Of a DNA stretch of 64,000 nt, positions 11,435 through 22,026 are shown piece after piece; position 1 is the first letter of the stretch; the number at the start of each line of letters is the position of its first letter. The translations under genes were made by a program, and so were the position numbers. Source of the stretch: Rhinopithecus roxellana. Taxonomy: Eukaryota > Chordata > Mammalia > Primates > Cercopithecidae. The notes under the pieces are model-generated. The model saw only the letters and a list, made by a program, of their open reading frames with translations, did not search any database and was not told the origin of the DNA. The stretch is from contig NC_044558.1 in assembly GCF_007565055.1 (NCBI RefSeq), positions 80,315,444 to 80,379,443 of the forward strand, given 5' to 3'.

Positions 11435-11910
11435 TCAGCATTATGCTAACAATAGTCATCATTGCCACTCTTTACTGAGCACTTACTATGCGCCAGTAAG
11501 TATTCCACAACTATCATCTCATGACCCCTCTTAACTTTATTCTCCTTAATGATGTTTTGTTTTGTTTTTTGTGACGGAGTCTTGCTCTGTTACCGAGGCT
11601 GGAGTGCAGTGGCGTGATCTCGGCTCACTGCAACCTCTGCCTCCCAGGCTCAAGCAATTCTCCTGCCTCAGCCTCCTGAGTAGCTGGGGAAACAGGCATG
11701 CACCACCATGCCCAGCTCATTTTTTGTATTTTCAGTAGAGACGGGGTTTCGCTATGTTGGCCAGGCTGGTCTCGAACTCCTGGACTAATGTGATCCTCCC
11801 ACCTCGGCCTCCCAAAGTGCTGGGATTACAGGTATGAGCCACTGTGCCCGGCCATTAATGATGTATAAATATCTCCATCTTACAGATGCAAAAATGCAGG
11901 CCGTTCTCCA
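11435..11910 (-). mobile_element. MIR, minus orientation, split by an Alu
   Basis: The left part (11,435-11,550) reads 'ctttactgagcacttactatg' and 'tcatctcatgacccctctta'. The right part (11,854-11,910) reads 'ccatcttacagatgcaaaaatg'. The Alu at 11,554-11,853 interrupts it. Confidence 0.6.
11554..11853 (-). mobile_element. Alu, full length
   Basis: It starts with a T-rich run, 'gtgacggagtcttgctctgt', then 'ggctggagtgcagtggcgtg', 'tcctgcctcagcctcctgag', 'tagagacggggtttcgctatg' and 'gtgctgggattacaggtatg'. It ends 'tgcccggcc'. Intermediate-age copy. Confidence 0.95.
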
Positions 11911-12109
11911 CTGGGGCTCTTGGGAAGATCAAACAAAAGGCAAAGGCCCAACTCACGGATGAAGTTCTGTTGTTCTGTTTGCTAATTTCATCACTAAGAA
12001 ATATTGATTTGTTCCCAATTCCAAGTACCATAATGGGCACGTAGTAGACAATAAATATCTACTAAATGAACTCAATCTATCAGTAAATCTTGTGGCTCAA
12101 ATTTCAGAA

Positions 12110-13110
12110 TACACCCCACATCTCACTACTTCTCACCTCCTCTGCAGCAACCACTCAGTCCAAGCAGCCACTGTCACTTGCCTGGACTACTGCAGTAGCC
12201 CCTCAGGGCTTCTGCTCCTGTGAGTCATAGCAGATCCTTCCTCGGCTCTAACCTGCCAACAGCTCCCATCTCACTCAGAGTAAAACTCAAAGTTCTAACC
12301 AAAGACTAGTCCCTCTCACTGCCCTCGCGTCCTTTCCTCCTGCTGTTCTCTCACTCGTTCAGCCCACAGAGTGAGGGAACAGCACTCACTGGCCTCCCTT
12401 CCGTCCCTCGACCCTACCAAGCACATTCCCACCTCGGGGCCTTTACACCTGCCGTTCCCTCTGCTTGGAACACTCTTCCCAAGATAGCCACCTGGCCTCC
12501 CCCCTTGACCCTTTAGGTCTTTGTTCAGATGCCACCTTTCTGACTCTGCTGTATAAAACAGAGAACCGGGCCAGGCGTTGTGGTTCATGTCTGTAATACA
12601 GCACTTTGGGAGGCCGAGGTGGGTGGATTACCTGAGGTCAGAAGTTCGAGACTAGCCTGGGCAATACAGTGAAACCCCGTCTCTACCAAAACTACAAAAA
12701 TTAGCCAGGCATGATGGTGAGCACCTGTAATCCCAGCTACTTGGGAGGCTGAGGCAGGAGAATCACTTGAACCCAGGAGGCAGAGGGTACACTGAGCCAA
12801 GATCACTCCACTGCACTCCAGCCCAGGCAACAAGAGTAAAATTCCATCTCAAAAAAAAAAAAAAAAAAAAAAACCCACAAACCCTCCTCCCCGGTGCTCC
12901 ATCTCTGCTCCCCCACTCCATTTCTCCACAGCACTGACCACCAGGTAATCAACAGTGTGTTCATTTATTGTGTTCAGTATCCGTCTCTCTCCACCTTAAT
13001 GCTAACCACAAAGACGGGGTTCTTTGCCTGTCTTCTTCCTGCTGATATCCCCAGCACCACGGACAGGGGCTGCCACAGTGCAGTGCACAGTAAAAATGTC
13101 TTGGAACAGA
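12110..13110 (+). mobile_element. L2 3' region, split by an Alu
   Basis: L2 wording in order: 'ggactactgcagtagcccc', 'cagagtaaaactcaaagttc', 'cctcggggcctttacacctg', 'cgttccctctgcttggaaca', 'ggtctttgttcagatgccac'. After the Alu at 12,567-12,873 follow 'ttcatttattgtgttcagta' and 'tatccccagcaccacggaca'. The split L2 reads on in phase across the Alu. Confidence 0.8.
12567..12873 (+). mobile_element. Alu, full length
   Basis: 'gggccaggcgttgtggttca', 'gcactttgggaggccgaggt', 'gtgaaaccccgtctctacc', 'cactgcactccagcccaggc' and a 23-base poly-A at 12,851-12,873. It sits inside an L2. Confidence 0.95.
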
Positions 13111-13188
13111 CAAAGGCAGGAAGGCAGGAAGGATGCGAATTGGAGGGAGGTCTCCAGGAACAAGGTCGGCCAGAGGGAGAGTGCAGAG

Positions 13189-13343
13189 CCCATTTTACAG
13201 AAGGGGAAACTGAGTCTCAGGTCAAGAGGCAAGGCCAACACTGACCAGAATTCCCAATTTCTTGAGAAAAACCAGAAACCTGTATAGTGATATTGACAGC
13301 TCCTAATTTTTAAATGCCGGCAACTAATAAGAGAAGTCTGCAG
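13189..13343 (+). repeat. Diverged copy of a local duplication (unit A)
   Basis: This segment aligns with 15,299-15,455: both run from 'cccattttacag' through 'gaaactgagtctca' / 'gaaaactgagtctca', 'tcccaatttcttgag', 'ccagaaac' and 'aagagaagtctgcag'. Identity is clearly lower than that between the 15.1 and 16.1 kb copies. Confidence 0.7.
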
Positions 13344-14330
13344 GCCAGATATGGCCCAGAGGCAGCCAGTGGCCCTCCACCAGCCTGGAAAAGTTCTGAT
13401 TCGCTGCTGCTTCGAGACAACTTTTCTAGCAAAATAACGTTTTCCATCTACACCATGCCTCCCCCCTTCCCTCCCCTTGCCCAACCTGCAGACTTGCAGA
13501 AAATAGGTTCCCCTCCCACCCGGCCCTCCCACCTCTGCCATCTCTCTGCCCAGGTACCCCCCAACCCCACTGACCTGGCCTCCTCTGCTTGCCAGGAATG
13601 CTAGCAGCCTGCAGCAGCAGATGGCAAGACTACAGAAAGGAAAAATACCAAGCCAAAGATATAGATATATCGGCAGAGTACACAACACGGAGAGGACCCA
13701 GCAAACAAAGGGCCACAGACTCCGGGAGCCAGGAGATGAGGCACTGCCAGCCCCTCTTCCAGAGTTCCAAAAACAAAGCCAGGACCCCTTGGAAGGCCCG
13801 GGGAGTCACCCCAGGAGTGCCGGCTGCAGCCACAGCAGTATTTTCATGTGTCCATTTGCTGCAATGTGTTGAGAGCCCCGGCAAGAGGCATTCAGGACAC
13901 AAAGCAGACATCTGAGGCATGATTTACTGAGTCACCCCTCCTGGGCACGGCATCCCGGACTCGGAGGTGCAGCCACGATGAGTGAGGCCCCCCAACGGGT
14001 TAATTCAGACCAGGCTCAGAGCACCAAGCGACTCTATCACCCTCAGTAATAAAATACAGCAAATCAAATTGGACTCTATTGATTTTTTATGTAACTATTT
14101 TGGGGCCGAGCATAAGGAGAGGGTATTGATCAGTTAAGAGTCAGGGTGTCAGGGAAGGGAGACAGGAGCACCCTGCCTGCAGAACCAGGTGATCTGGCCA
14201 AGGGAAGGCATTGGAATTCAACTCCAAAGAACCCAGGCTTCTTTCTCTCCTGCCCCCGGCAGAGAATGGGCATTGAGAGTCCATTCTGCCCTGAATGGGA
14301 AGATGGAAAGCCACGTAGCTGGTGGAGTAG
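13344..14330. other. No gene seen
   Basis: The longest minus frame crossing this area (228 codons, 13,002-13,688) overlaps an L2 and a duplicated repeat unit. It has no recognised domain and is best treated as a chance frame. 14,045-14,110 is a small AT-rich, repeat-free patch. Confidence 0.4.
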
Positions 14331-14334
14331 GAAA

Positions 14335-14830
14335 GTGATGTCCAGCTCCTCTGCTTCATTTCTCTCCCCGTGGCACTTGACACTGAACTTCGGATTTCTT
14401 TGTCCACTGCTTTACTGTTGTCTTGCTCTGCGAGAATCAGAGTGTGGGATTTGTCTCTTTTGTTCCCTGCTGTGTCCCAAGTGCTTAGCACCGATTTATA
14501 CCTCTGTTCAATGAATGAATGAATGAGCTGACTGCCATTTCTTGAGCACTTTCTATGTGCCAGACACTCTGCAAAGAACCTTGCAAGGATTCACATCCTT
14601 CTGCCCAGAACCCCCTTCTCTCAGTTGGCTCTCTCTGGTCACTAAGGTCTCAACTTAGAAAACTGTCACCTCCTCTAAGAAGCCGTCCTGGATCGCACAG
14701 TCACTCTTCATCGTATTGCCTTGCATTGATCATGAAAAACACAAATTAATGTCTGGGATTTTCCTGTGGGTGTATTTATGAGCTTCTTATCTGTCTCCTC
14801 ATCACCACCCAACCTGCCCTAGAACACAAA
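14335..14830 (+). mobile_element. L2 3' pieces
   Basis: 'cactgctttactgttgtctt', 'ctcttttgttccctgctgtg', 'ccaagtgcttagcaccgatt' and 'ttcaatgaatgaatgaatga' mark an L2 3' end at 14,335-14,527. A second L2-like block ('gaagccgtcctggatcgcac', 'atgagcttcttatctgtctc') follows at 14,655-14,830. Confidence 0.6.
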
Positions 14831-15100
14831 CCCTGGAGATCACAGGCACCCAGGCCTGAGGGCAGGGAAACTGAGGCAAAACTCCGGGACAAGAAGGCAC
14901 CATCGGCACAGAAGTCATGAGCTCCAGGGAGGAGACCCTACCCTGCCATTCATGGACTGACTTATGTTGAGTCAGTCCCTAGATTCCTCTGAGCCTCAGT
15001 GTCCCCATCTGAGGACACAGCCTACCCCCTAACTCAACAGTTGCCCAAGAATCCTGTGAAATCCTGAAGTGAGGAACCACTTGGCAGACAGCTGATGGTT

Positions 15101-15455
15101 CATGATTCTTCTCTTTGCAGCTGTGATGGTTGCAGCACGTGTCCTCAGTCAGCCCTTCCTTTTTGCCTCCTTTCCTGTCCTGGGACTCGTGCCCTGTGCT
15201 AACAGCCTCACGCATCAGCACACCAGTGTTGTTTACAAACCTCTTTCTTGCTGGAGCGCCCAGCCTTGTAATATGAACAGCCAGGGATCATTTCAGCACC
15301 CATTTTACAGATAGGAAAACTGAGTCTCACAGAGACCAAGGGGCTAAACCAGTATTCCAAGATCTCCCAATTTCTTGAGCAAAGCCAGAAACTGGATTGG
15401 GACACTGACACCTCCCAATGTGTAAATGCTGGTGACTAACAAGAGAAGTCTGCAG
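15101..15455 (+). repeat. Local duplication, copy 1 (units B and A)
   Basis: 15,101-15,360 is repeated at 16,142-16,399 with about nine bases in ten identical by eye, including the first 42 bases. The second half (15,299-15,455) is the better copy of unit A seen at 13,189-13,343. Neither segment belongs to a mobile family I recognise. Confidence 0.85.
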
Positions 15456-15569
15456 CCATCCATCCTCCAGGGGCCTTCCACGTCTGCTGTTTCCACAAAT
15501 GCCAAGCCCTCCTGCCGAGGCAGGCCAGGGCTCCCGAATGAGGAGGTGGACTTTAGAAGGGACAGGATT

Positions 15570-15725
15570 CAGCCAGGCATGGTGGCTCACACCTGTAATC
15601 CCCGCACTTTGAGAGACCAAGGCAAGAGAATGGCTTGACTCGGGAGTCTAAGGCTGCACTGGGCTATGACTGCGCCAATGCATTCCAGCCTAGGAACAGA
15701 GCAAGACCTCATCCCTAAAATAAGT
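15570..15725 (+). mobile_element. Short Alu-related monomer or deleted Alu
   Basis: 'agccaggcatggtggctcac' and 'cacctgtaatccccgcactt' are followed almost at once by 'agagaatggcttgactcggg', 'gggctatgactgcgcc' and 'attccagcctaggaacagag'. It is about 155 bp with no second arm, so it is a fossil monomer or an internally deleted AluJ. Confidence 0.75.
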
Positions 15726-15871
15726 GGGGATCAGGGGAGGGGCACAATTCTCCAAACTGTGTTTCTCACAAAAGACTCAACTCTCCCCTTGACTCGAGAC
15801 ACACCCCTTAATCCCTTGGGTGCAAATCAGCCTCAAAATCCAATAAATTGCACCAAAGCTTCAGTGCCCAT

Positions 15872-16120
15872 GAACTGAATGTAGTAGCTAAGAGAACCAA
15901 CTCTGGGACAGACACACCAGGGTTCACACTCCCACCCCATCACTTACTGGCTGTGTGACTTTGCAAACCTCACATTGCCTCTCTGGGCTTCAGTCTGGGT
16001 ATCTGTAAAATGGAACAAATAGAAGTCCCTACTCCAATAGGGTTGTAGAAGAATCCGTGAAGTAAAATCTACAAAGGGCTAAGAACACACAGTGTGCCCT
16101 AGAGCAGGGTTAGCTATTGT
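15872..16120 (+). mobile_element. MIR, nearly full length
   Basis: 'agctaagagaaccaactctg', 'catcacttactggctgtgtg', 'cctctctgggcttcag', 'tctgtaaaatggaacaaat', 'aatagggttgtagaagaatc', 'gggctaagaacacacagtg' follow the MIR consensus head to tail. Confidence 0.85.
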
Positions 16121-16141
16121 GTTACTACTAATTCTGAGGCA

Positions 16142-16399
16142 CATGATTCTTCTCTTTGCAGCTGTGATGGTTGCAGCACGTGTCCCCAATCAGCCCTTCC
16201 TTTCTTGCCTCCTTTCCTGTCCTGGGGCTCGTGCCCTGTGCTAACAGCCTCACACATCAGCACACCATTGCTGTTTACGAACCTCTTTCTTGCTGAAGTC
16301 CCCAGCCTTGTAATGAGAACAGACAGGGAGAATTTCAGCACCCATTTTACAGACGGGAAAACTGAGTCTCACAGCCAAGGGGATAAACCACTATTCCAA
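16142..16399 (+). repeat. Local duplication, copy 2 (unit B)
   Basis: It is the same order as 15,101-15,360: 'catgattcttctctttgcag', 'atggttgcagcacgtgtcc', 'cctttcctgtcctggg', 'gtgccctgtgctaacagcct', 'gaaaactgagtctcacag'. The offset is about 1,041 bp. Copy 1 has a few extra bases near its end. Confidence 0.88.
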
Positions 16400-16689
16400 T
16401 GCATGAGTCCAAACTTCGGCCTGCCAAAGTCTTGCCCTTCAACATAGCCATCTAATCGCTCAGGGGCACAGAATTCTAAAGGACTCCTAGTTGCCTACAG
16501 AGTTGACTCTGATGTGTTTGATTTCTACGGCTCTAAGCCTTGGTTCACATTAATACATTTATTTGTTGCAAAGAAAGAGGGAGGAGAAAGGAAGTGAAAG
16601 CCCGGCAAAGGCTAGCACATCAAAGGAGCTTCACAACTATCCACCACTTTGGAGTATAAGCCCGGCTTGTTCAGAGGCTGGGCCACACC

Positions 16690-16865
16690 ATTCTGCACAA
16701 GGCCAGAGAGTGAAACTTGGTTGCGTGAGGTGCTGGGTAAGACACAGACCAGTGCCTGGGCTGGAACCCTAATCCTATGTGACCCCAGCCAAGTTACTTA
16801 GCATCTCTGGACCTCCAGATCCTCCCTTGTAAACTAGGAATAATGAGTGTCTACTTGCCAGAGAG
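16690..16865 (+). mobile_element. MIR fragment
   Basis: 'gtgctgggtaagacacagac', 'gtgaccccagccaagttact', 'tagcatctctggacctccag' and 'tgtaaactaggaataatgag' follow the MIR head and centre. Confidence 0.55.
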
Positions 16866-16938
16866 GTGAGCATCCCATCGAGTTCATGCAGGGAAAGGCC
16901 TGGATGGTGCCTGCAGCACAGGAAGAAGCACCTGCTTT

Positions 16939-18093
16939 CATCACTACCCCTTCCCCACCACCATCACCATCACCTTCGCCACCCCTTTCCCATCACCATC
17001 ACCATCACCATCCCTTCCCCATCCCCATCGCCATCCCTTCCTCATCACCATCACCATCCCTTCCCCATCCCCACCCCTTCCCCATCCCCACCTTTTCCCC
17101 TTCCCCGTCACCACCCCTTCCCCATCCCCCTCACCATCCCTTCCTCATCACCATCGCCACCCCTTCCCCATCCCCGTCCCCACCCCTTCCCCATCCCCGT
17201 CGCCACCCCCTTCCCCATCCCCACCTTTTCCCCTTCCCGTCGCCACCCTTTCCCATCCCCATCGCCTATCCTTCCTCATCACCATCACCACCCCCTTCCC
17301 CATCGTCCACCTTTCCTTCCCCGTCGCCACCCCTTCCCCCCCATCCCATCGCCATCCCTTCCTCATCACCATCACCACCCCTTCCCCATCGCCACCTTCC
17401 CCTTCCCCGTCGCCATCCCTTCCTCATCACCATCGTCACCCCCCTTCCCCATCCCCATCACCACCCCTTCCCCATCCCATCCCTTCCCCATCCCCACCCT
17501 TCCCCATCATCACCCCTTCCCCATCACCATCCCTTCCCCATCACCATCCCTTCCCCTTCCCCATCCCCAGCCCTTCCCCATCACCATCACCACCCCCTCC
17601 CCATCACCATCACTTCCCATCACCATCACTTCCCATCACCATCACTTCCCCCATCACCACCCCTTCCCCCTCACCATCCCTTCCCCACCATCCCTTCCCC
17701 ATCACCCATCCCCATCCCCCCCAACACCATCCCCTCCCCACACCATCCCCACCCCTTCCCCATCCCCATCCCCACCCCTTCCCCATCCCCTCCCCATCAC
17801 CATCCCCACCCCTTCCCCATCCCCACCCCTTCCCCATCACCATCACCACCCCCTCCCCATCACCATCTCCACCCCTTCCCCATCCCCACCCCTTCCCCAT
17901 CCCCATCACCACCCCTTCCCCATCACCATCACCACCCCTTCCCCATCACCATCACATCCCTTCCCCATCACCATCACCATCACATCCCTTCCCCAACACC
18001 ATCCTTCCCCTTCCCCTTACCACTCCTTCCCCTTCCCCATCACCACCCCTTCCCCTTCCACATCACCACCCCTTTCCCATCACCATCACCACT
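16939..18093 (+). repeat. Pyrimidine-rich CCCTTCCCCATCACCA minisatellite
   Basis: About 1.15 kb is built almost only from the words CCCTTCCCCATC, CACCATCACCA and CCCCACCCC in irregular order. Purines on this strand are limited to single A and rare G. Periodicity by threes keeps two plus-strand frames open for 409-420 codons of His/Pro/Phe/Ser/Ile. These are low-complexity translations with no start or splice context. The complementary strand is runs of GGGGAAGGGG and GATGGTGATGG, so quadruplex or triplex formation is plausible. Confidence 0.93.
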
Positions 18094-19090
18094 AAGACCT
18101 GCTCTCTAACTTTTGAATTTGACACTGGCTGTCTTGGCCAGGCCAGGCGGCTATCATTCTCATAACCTTGGGATCCTTGAACGGAGTCATAGTTCCCTAA
18201 AGGACTGTATAGTAGAACTCCTCTACCAGAAGAGTTCCCAGGTACAGGGTTAGAAAGTCGTAGGTGAGGAGTTAAGGAGTGGGAAGCCCATGCCTCCAAT
18301 TTACTGTGTGACCCTGAAGGGGCAGTCCTCATGCCCAAGTCTCCTTCCCATCTGCCAAGGGGCTGCTGAAGGAGAGGCTCTGAGGCACCTTCTTGCTCTA
18401 GAAGTCAACGCACCTACTCTGCTGAAGAGTTGGCAGCACCTCCGTCACCCACGGTACCAGGGTGCCTCCATCTCGCCACAGTGATGGGCGGCGATGAATT
18501 GCTGATTCCCATGGCTGCAGGGGAAATGGACCCCCTCCATCCCCATTCAAATTGAGACCCAGGAGAGAAGAAAGGAGCCACCCAGCCGCATAGAGCTGGG
18601 AGATGCATCTGGGAACAAGGCCCCTGAAAGGGCTTTGCTGGCCCGGAGACCACCCCCACCCCAGACTCCCAGCCAACAAATGAGGAGTTTCTTTTGCTCC
18701 CTTGGATCAAGGCAACCACCGTGCTCATTGTTGGCTCTGAGTGCAGTAGCTCATGCAGAAGCCCCACGCCTCCCCAGCTCCCTGCATCCGGTGGGAGGAG
18801 GGGGGATGAAATGATTTACTCTGGGAACCTCCACTGTGCAGCCATTAAATCACTGGGGAAGGCGACGACATTTGCATACCACTCCCCACCGCCACCTCTC
18901 TGAAGGGCAGCACCACACACAGGCACCCCCACCCCCATCATTATTGTAATGAGAAAGAAATATACCACATGCCACAGCAAGGTGCCAGGCAGGAGGAAGA
19001 CAGCCTCTGCCCTGAAAGCCAAAGCTCCCCACTGCTACTCACATGGCCCCTCTGTCATGGGGCAGGTGGGGGGTGCTCCACCCACCCTGA
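18094..19090. other. Repeat-poor sequence, no gene recognised
   Basis: It has no Alu, L1, L2 or LTR wording. Several frames on both strands are open for 60-117 codons but overlap each other and have no recognisable domain. It lies in what should be intron 1, or beyond, of the minus-strand gene that begins at 21.7 kb. Confidence 0.4.
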
Positions 19091-19300
19091 TTTCATAGAC
19101 CCTAGACCCCCCTGCATAATGAGTCAACGAAGCAAGATTCGTTCATTTTCCCCAGCGGGGACTGTAACTGTGCCGCTAATTTGCAAAGCCACGGCATGTA
19201 CAAAAGTGGTTCGAATAATAGGGGCCCCCTAGTCGCTAAGCTGGGGGATTTGTGCTAACTCTTACCAAGTATCATTCCATATGTTTAAGCACTTGCAAGG
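19091..19300. other. Candidate conserved non-coding segment
   Basis: A repeat-free AT/GC-balanced block includes 'cataatgagtcaacg', an AP-1/Maf-like 'ATGAGTCA' (19,119-19,126) and 'gccgctaatttgcaaagcc' with an octamer-like 'ATTTGCAAA'. It is about 2.4 kb inside the putative first intron. Function is inferred only. Confidence 0.25.
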
Positions 19301-19579
19301 CTGAAAGAAGTACACCCACCATACTCTTTACCATGGCAGCTACCCACGCAGGAAGGGGGGTGGGGGACAAAGAAGCCAGTCCCCGCGTGTGTGCGATGGG
19401 AGACAGCGTGCGCACCTTTGCCTCTGAACTCTTCCAGCCCCTCTTCCAGAGCCTCAGCCAAAGGGGGTAGGTAAACCATGGCAGAAATCATCCAGAAAAT
19501 CCAACCAGCTCTAAAGGAAGCTCTGGTTAATTCCTCTGAACCTCTCAAAACCAAGTGTAGGCAGCAAAGTATCTTTCAG

Positions 19580-19610
19580 GAATTTTTTTTTTTTTTTTTT
19601 TTTTTTTTGC
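19580..19610. repeat. Poly-T tract
   Basis: An isolated run of about 29 T. No Alu or L1 body follows it, so it is a simple repeat or the remnant tail of a lost element. Confidence 0.85.
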
Positions 19611-19785
19611 CATCCCTCCTAACTAGTGCTAAATATAGAGTTATCAAACTGTCGTCTCTTTATGTCCCTGGTGGGGACCAGTGAAAGACTTGCATGTGTT
19701 TCCAGGGACGGGGGGATGGCACTGGGGGTTCTGCCCAGGCGGCATTTGTTGAAACTGAAGGAGCTGCCCTGCTGAGACTCTCCCA

Positions 19786-19930
19786 AAGAGCAGCAGGGGA
19801 GCAGGCAGAGCGGGGGAGCAGGCGAAGAGCAGGGGAGCAGGCAGAGCAGGGGAGCAGGCGAAGAGCAGGGGAGCAGGCGAAGAGCAGGGGAGCAGGCGAA
19901 GAGCAGGGGAGCAGGCGAAGAGCCGGCCAG
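19786..19930 (+). repeat. 19-bp purine-rich minisatellite
   Basis: The unit is GGGGAGCAGGCGAAGAGCA or close variants, with exact 19-bp spacing from about 19,842 to 19,923. Earlier units vary in length ('gcaggcagagc'). It is repeated about seven times. It opens Gly/Glu/Arg frames (plus) and Cys/Ser/Pro/Leu frames (minus) that are not genes. Confidence 0.9.
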
Positions 19931-20890
19931 CAGCAGGTTTCGGTGGGAGCTCACCTTCCCTCCCAAGATGGGGCCTTCCAGAGCCAGGCACGGGCTCTTC
20001 TGTCGCTGGGGGAGAGGGCGGGGGGTGGGTGGTAGGGGGACCATCCTGTTCTCTTACAAAGTCTCTCAGCTTTTCTGAGACTTCCGATATTCACTTATAA
20101 GCACATCCAGGAAAATGCTGACCCCCGTGGAGAAACAAAATAGAGACAAAACTGCAATTTTCAAGTCCGAGGGACTGTGCACTTGTGCAAACAGGTCCCA
20201 GGGCTTCAGCTAAGAGAAAACAGCCTCGGCCCCAGCAGCAGCCCCTCTCGTGTACCACAGAGGAATGCCGAAAGCAAAACAGCTATCACAGTTGCTCCTT
20301 AGCCAAGCAGGCAAGATTCATCCACGTTAAGCCCGATGCCACTCTCTAGGCTGAACCAAAGCCGAACACTGACGGAGATCTCCAATAGAAGGTTTTCTCC
20401 AAGTCGAAGGTGCTGGTAAATATTTTGGGTCACTTAAGGGCATCTCAAAGGAAGCCGACACTGACTTTCTCCATGCAAATAAAACACATCGAACAGCAAG
20501 TTGACATGCAAGGTTTGCTCCTAACTGCAACCTTACCAAGACGGTGAAAGCCGAAAAGTTAAAGTTGTATTTTCTACTGCATTCTGCCTGTCTGTGCGGT
20601 TTGTTTGTTAGGGAAATGAGATTTTTCTAAAGCAAAAGCTACCTGTTCCCAAGTCATGGGTCTTGATTTTAAAAGGTTTAGGGAACTGAGATTTCAAAAG
20701 CACATGAAGGCTGCTCGTGACTGTTCCCGGGGTTCATCTGAGCCTTTAGGATTTTCTCCACTGCTTGCATGGGGTGGGGGGAGGGGAGGAATTGTCATTT
20801 TAGGATACGCTTTCTATAGAACCAACATGCAGCCACACCAAGGTGGGTAAAAAGCTTTCCAAACTCCAGCGGAGACAGACAATACCTGAC
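19931..20890. other. Unique sequence flanking the CpG island
   Basis: No repeat family is recognised. A G-rich 'ggggtggggggaggggagg' run occurs at about 20,771-20,789. It lies within the predicted first intron of the minus-strand gene. No acceptor-exon-donor unit stands out. Confidence 0.35.
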
Positions 20891-21485
20891 TATGTTGCTT
20901 TCCCCACTCACTAGGATTGGGCGACGGCTGAGCTGGTCCAGCAGGGAGTCCAGCTCCCCGGTGCCCAGGCAATGGCTCTGGACAACACCGCGTTCCAGGC
21001 TGCCCGGCGCGTCCTGGGCTGCTTGGCCGCCGCTACCCTCTCCCGCCCGCCTTGGGGTCAGGGCGCTGGCGTAGCCCGCGTTTGCAGGAGGCGAGCAACG
21101 GGCTGCTCTTTGGCCAAGGGGAGGCCATTTGGCGAGGGTGGGTAGCTTGGGGAGGGCGGTGTGAAAGCAGGGGAGGGCCGCGGGGCGTGGGGAGGGGCTG
21201 CGGACAAGCCAGACAGCGCCGGCCGAGACATCTCCGGGGCCCGCAGGTGTCCCGGGAACGCACCACTGTGCGACCGCAGACAGCAAGGCACTGGAGAAGG
21301 GCTGCGTCGACGCCCCAGCTCAGCAAAACCCCCGGAGGAAATGGGACCTGGGGGGACGTTGGCCCAAGGCAGGGCGGGGAGGGGGCTCGATTCCTGGAGG
21401 CGCGCCCCCACCCGCCTCGAGAGGCTTAGTGACCCCGTCTGTGGCCCTCGTGCGTTCCGAAAGCATCCGCAAGGAAGCTAGGGGT

Positions 21486-22026
21486 TTAGGGGAGAAGGCA
21501 AGCGGGCTCTCCCCAGGCGCTAGGCAAAGGGGAACGGGCCGGGGGCTCCTGGGTTTCCAGGGTCTCCCCAGGTCTGTTCAAGTCCGGGAGATGCGCGCTG
21601 CCAGGGACTTCAGAAGGAAGCAGCCGCCCGTTCAGCCAACTTTGTGCGCGGCGGCCAGGGTCGGGGATGGGGTCCGGGGACGCGTTACCTGGGCACCGGA
21701 GCGCAGTCAGCGCCAGCAGGAGCCCGAGCGGCGGCGCCCGGCCCGGGGGCGGCATGGTCCTCGGCGCGCGGTGGGCGCGGCGCGGGGCTGCTCCTCTCGC
21801 GCGCCCGGCCCGGCCCGCGGCTCCCGGAGCAGCCCCCGGCGGCTACGCCCGGGCGCCGGGCATGGCTCGCTCCCAGCGCGCCGCTCCTCCCCAGACGCAG
21901 GCGCCGGCGCTGGCGGCGCTTCCTCAGCTGCGCCTCTGCGCGCTCTCCTGGGCTCGGCCGTGCGTTGGCTGGGGAGCTGGGGCCGCCGAGGCTCAGCGCC
22001 CCGCGCCCTGGCCGGCTGCCCCGCAC
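21486..22026 (-). other. Upstream and read-through frames around exon 1
   Basis: A different minus frame (21,685-22,026) starts 271 bases upstream of the exon-1 ATG and overlaps it. If transcription starts above 22,026, it would act as an overlapping upstream ORF. The exon-1 frame itself stays open past the splice donor to 21,486, so an unspliced transcript would encode a short 89-residue peptide. Neither is likely to be a real product. Confidence 0.3.
21689..21755 (-). CDS. First coding exon: signal peptide of an unidentified secreted or membrane protein
   Basis: On the minus strand, an ATG at 21,755-21,753 in good context (A at -3, 'gaccATGC') opens 22 codons plus one base. The peptide begins MPPPGRAPPLGLLLAL and continues TALRCP: a proline/arginine head followed by a leucine-rich core (about residues 9-19), which is the layout of a cleavable signal peptide. 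The frame meets a consensus splice donor, CCCAG|GTAACG, at 21,689/21,688, leaving a phase-1 boundary. Phase-1 introns after a signal-peptide exon are typical of receptors and secreted proteins with Ig, CUB, EGF or similar modules, but no domain is visible here. The exon lies inside a CpG island, as expected for a 5' end. Downstream exons must lie to the left (below 21,684) or beyond the window; I found none I can support. I do not recognise the gene. Confidence 0.72.

Noticed and set aside
13002..13688. 228-codon minus frame
   Set aside because: Overlaps L2 and a duplicated repeat segment; no domain, no start context, no conserved feature.
16847..18109. 420-codon plus frame rich in His, Pro, Phe and Ser
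   Set aside because: It is the translation of a low-complexity minisatellite; another plus frame is open for almost the same length, and the start lies in MIR-derived sequence.
19619..20044. Cys/Ser/Pro/Leu-rich minus frames
   Set aside because: They translate the 19-bp minisatellite and its flanks.
20795..21286. 163-codon minus frame just downstream of the exon-1 donor
   Set aside because: Lies in the predicted first intron, has no acceptor in front and no recognised domain.
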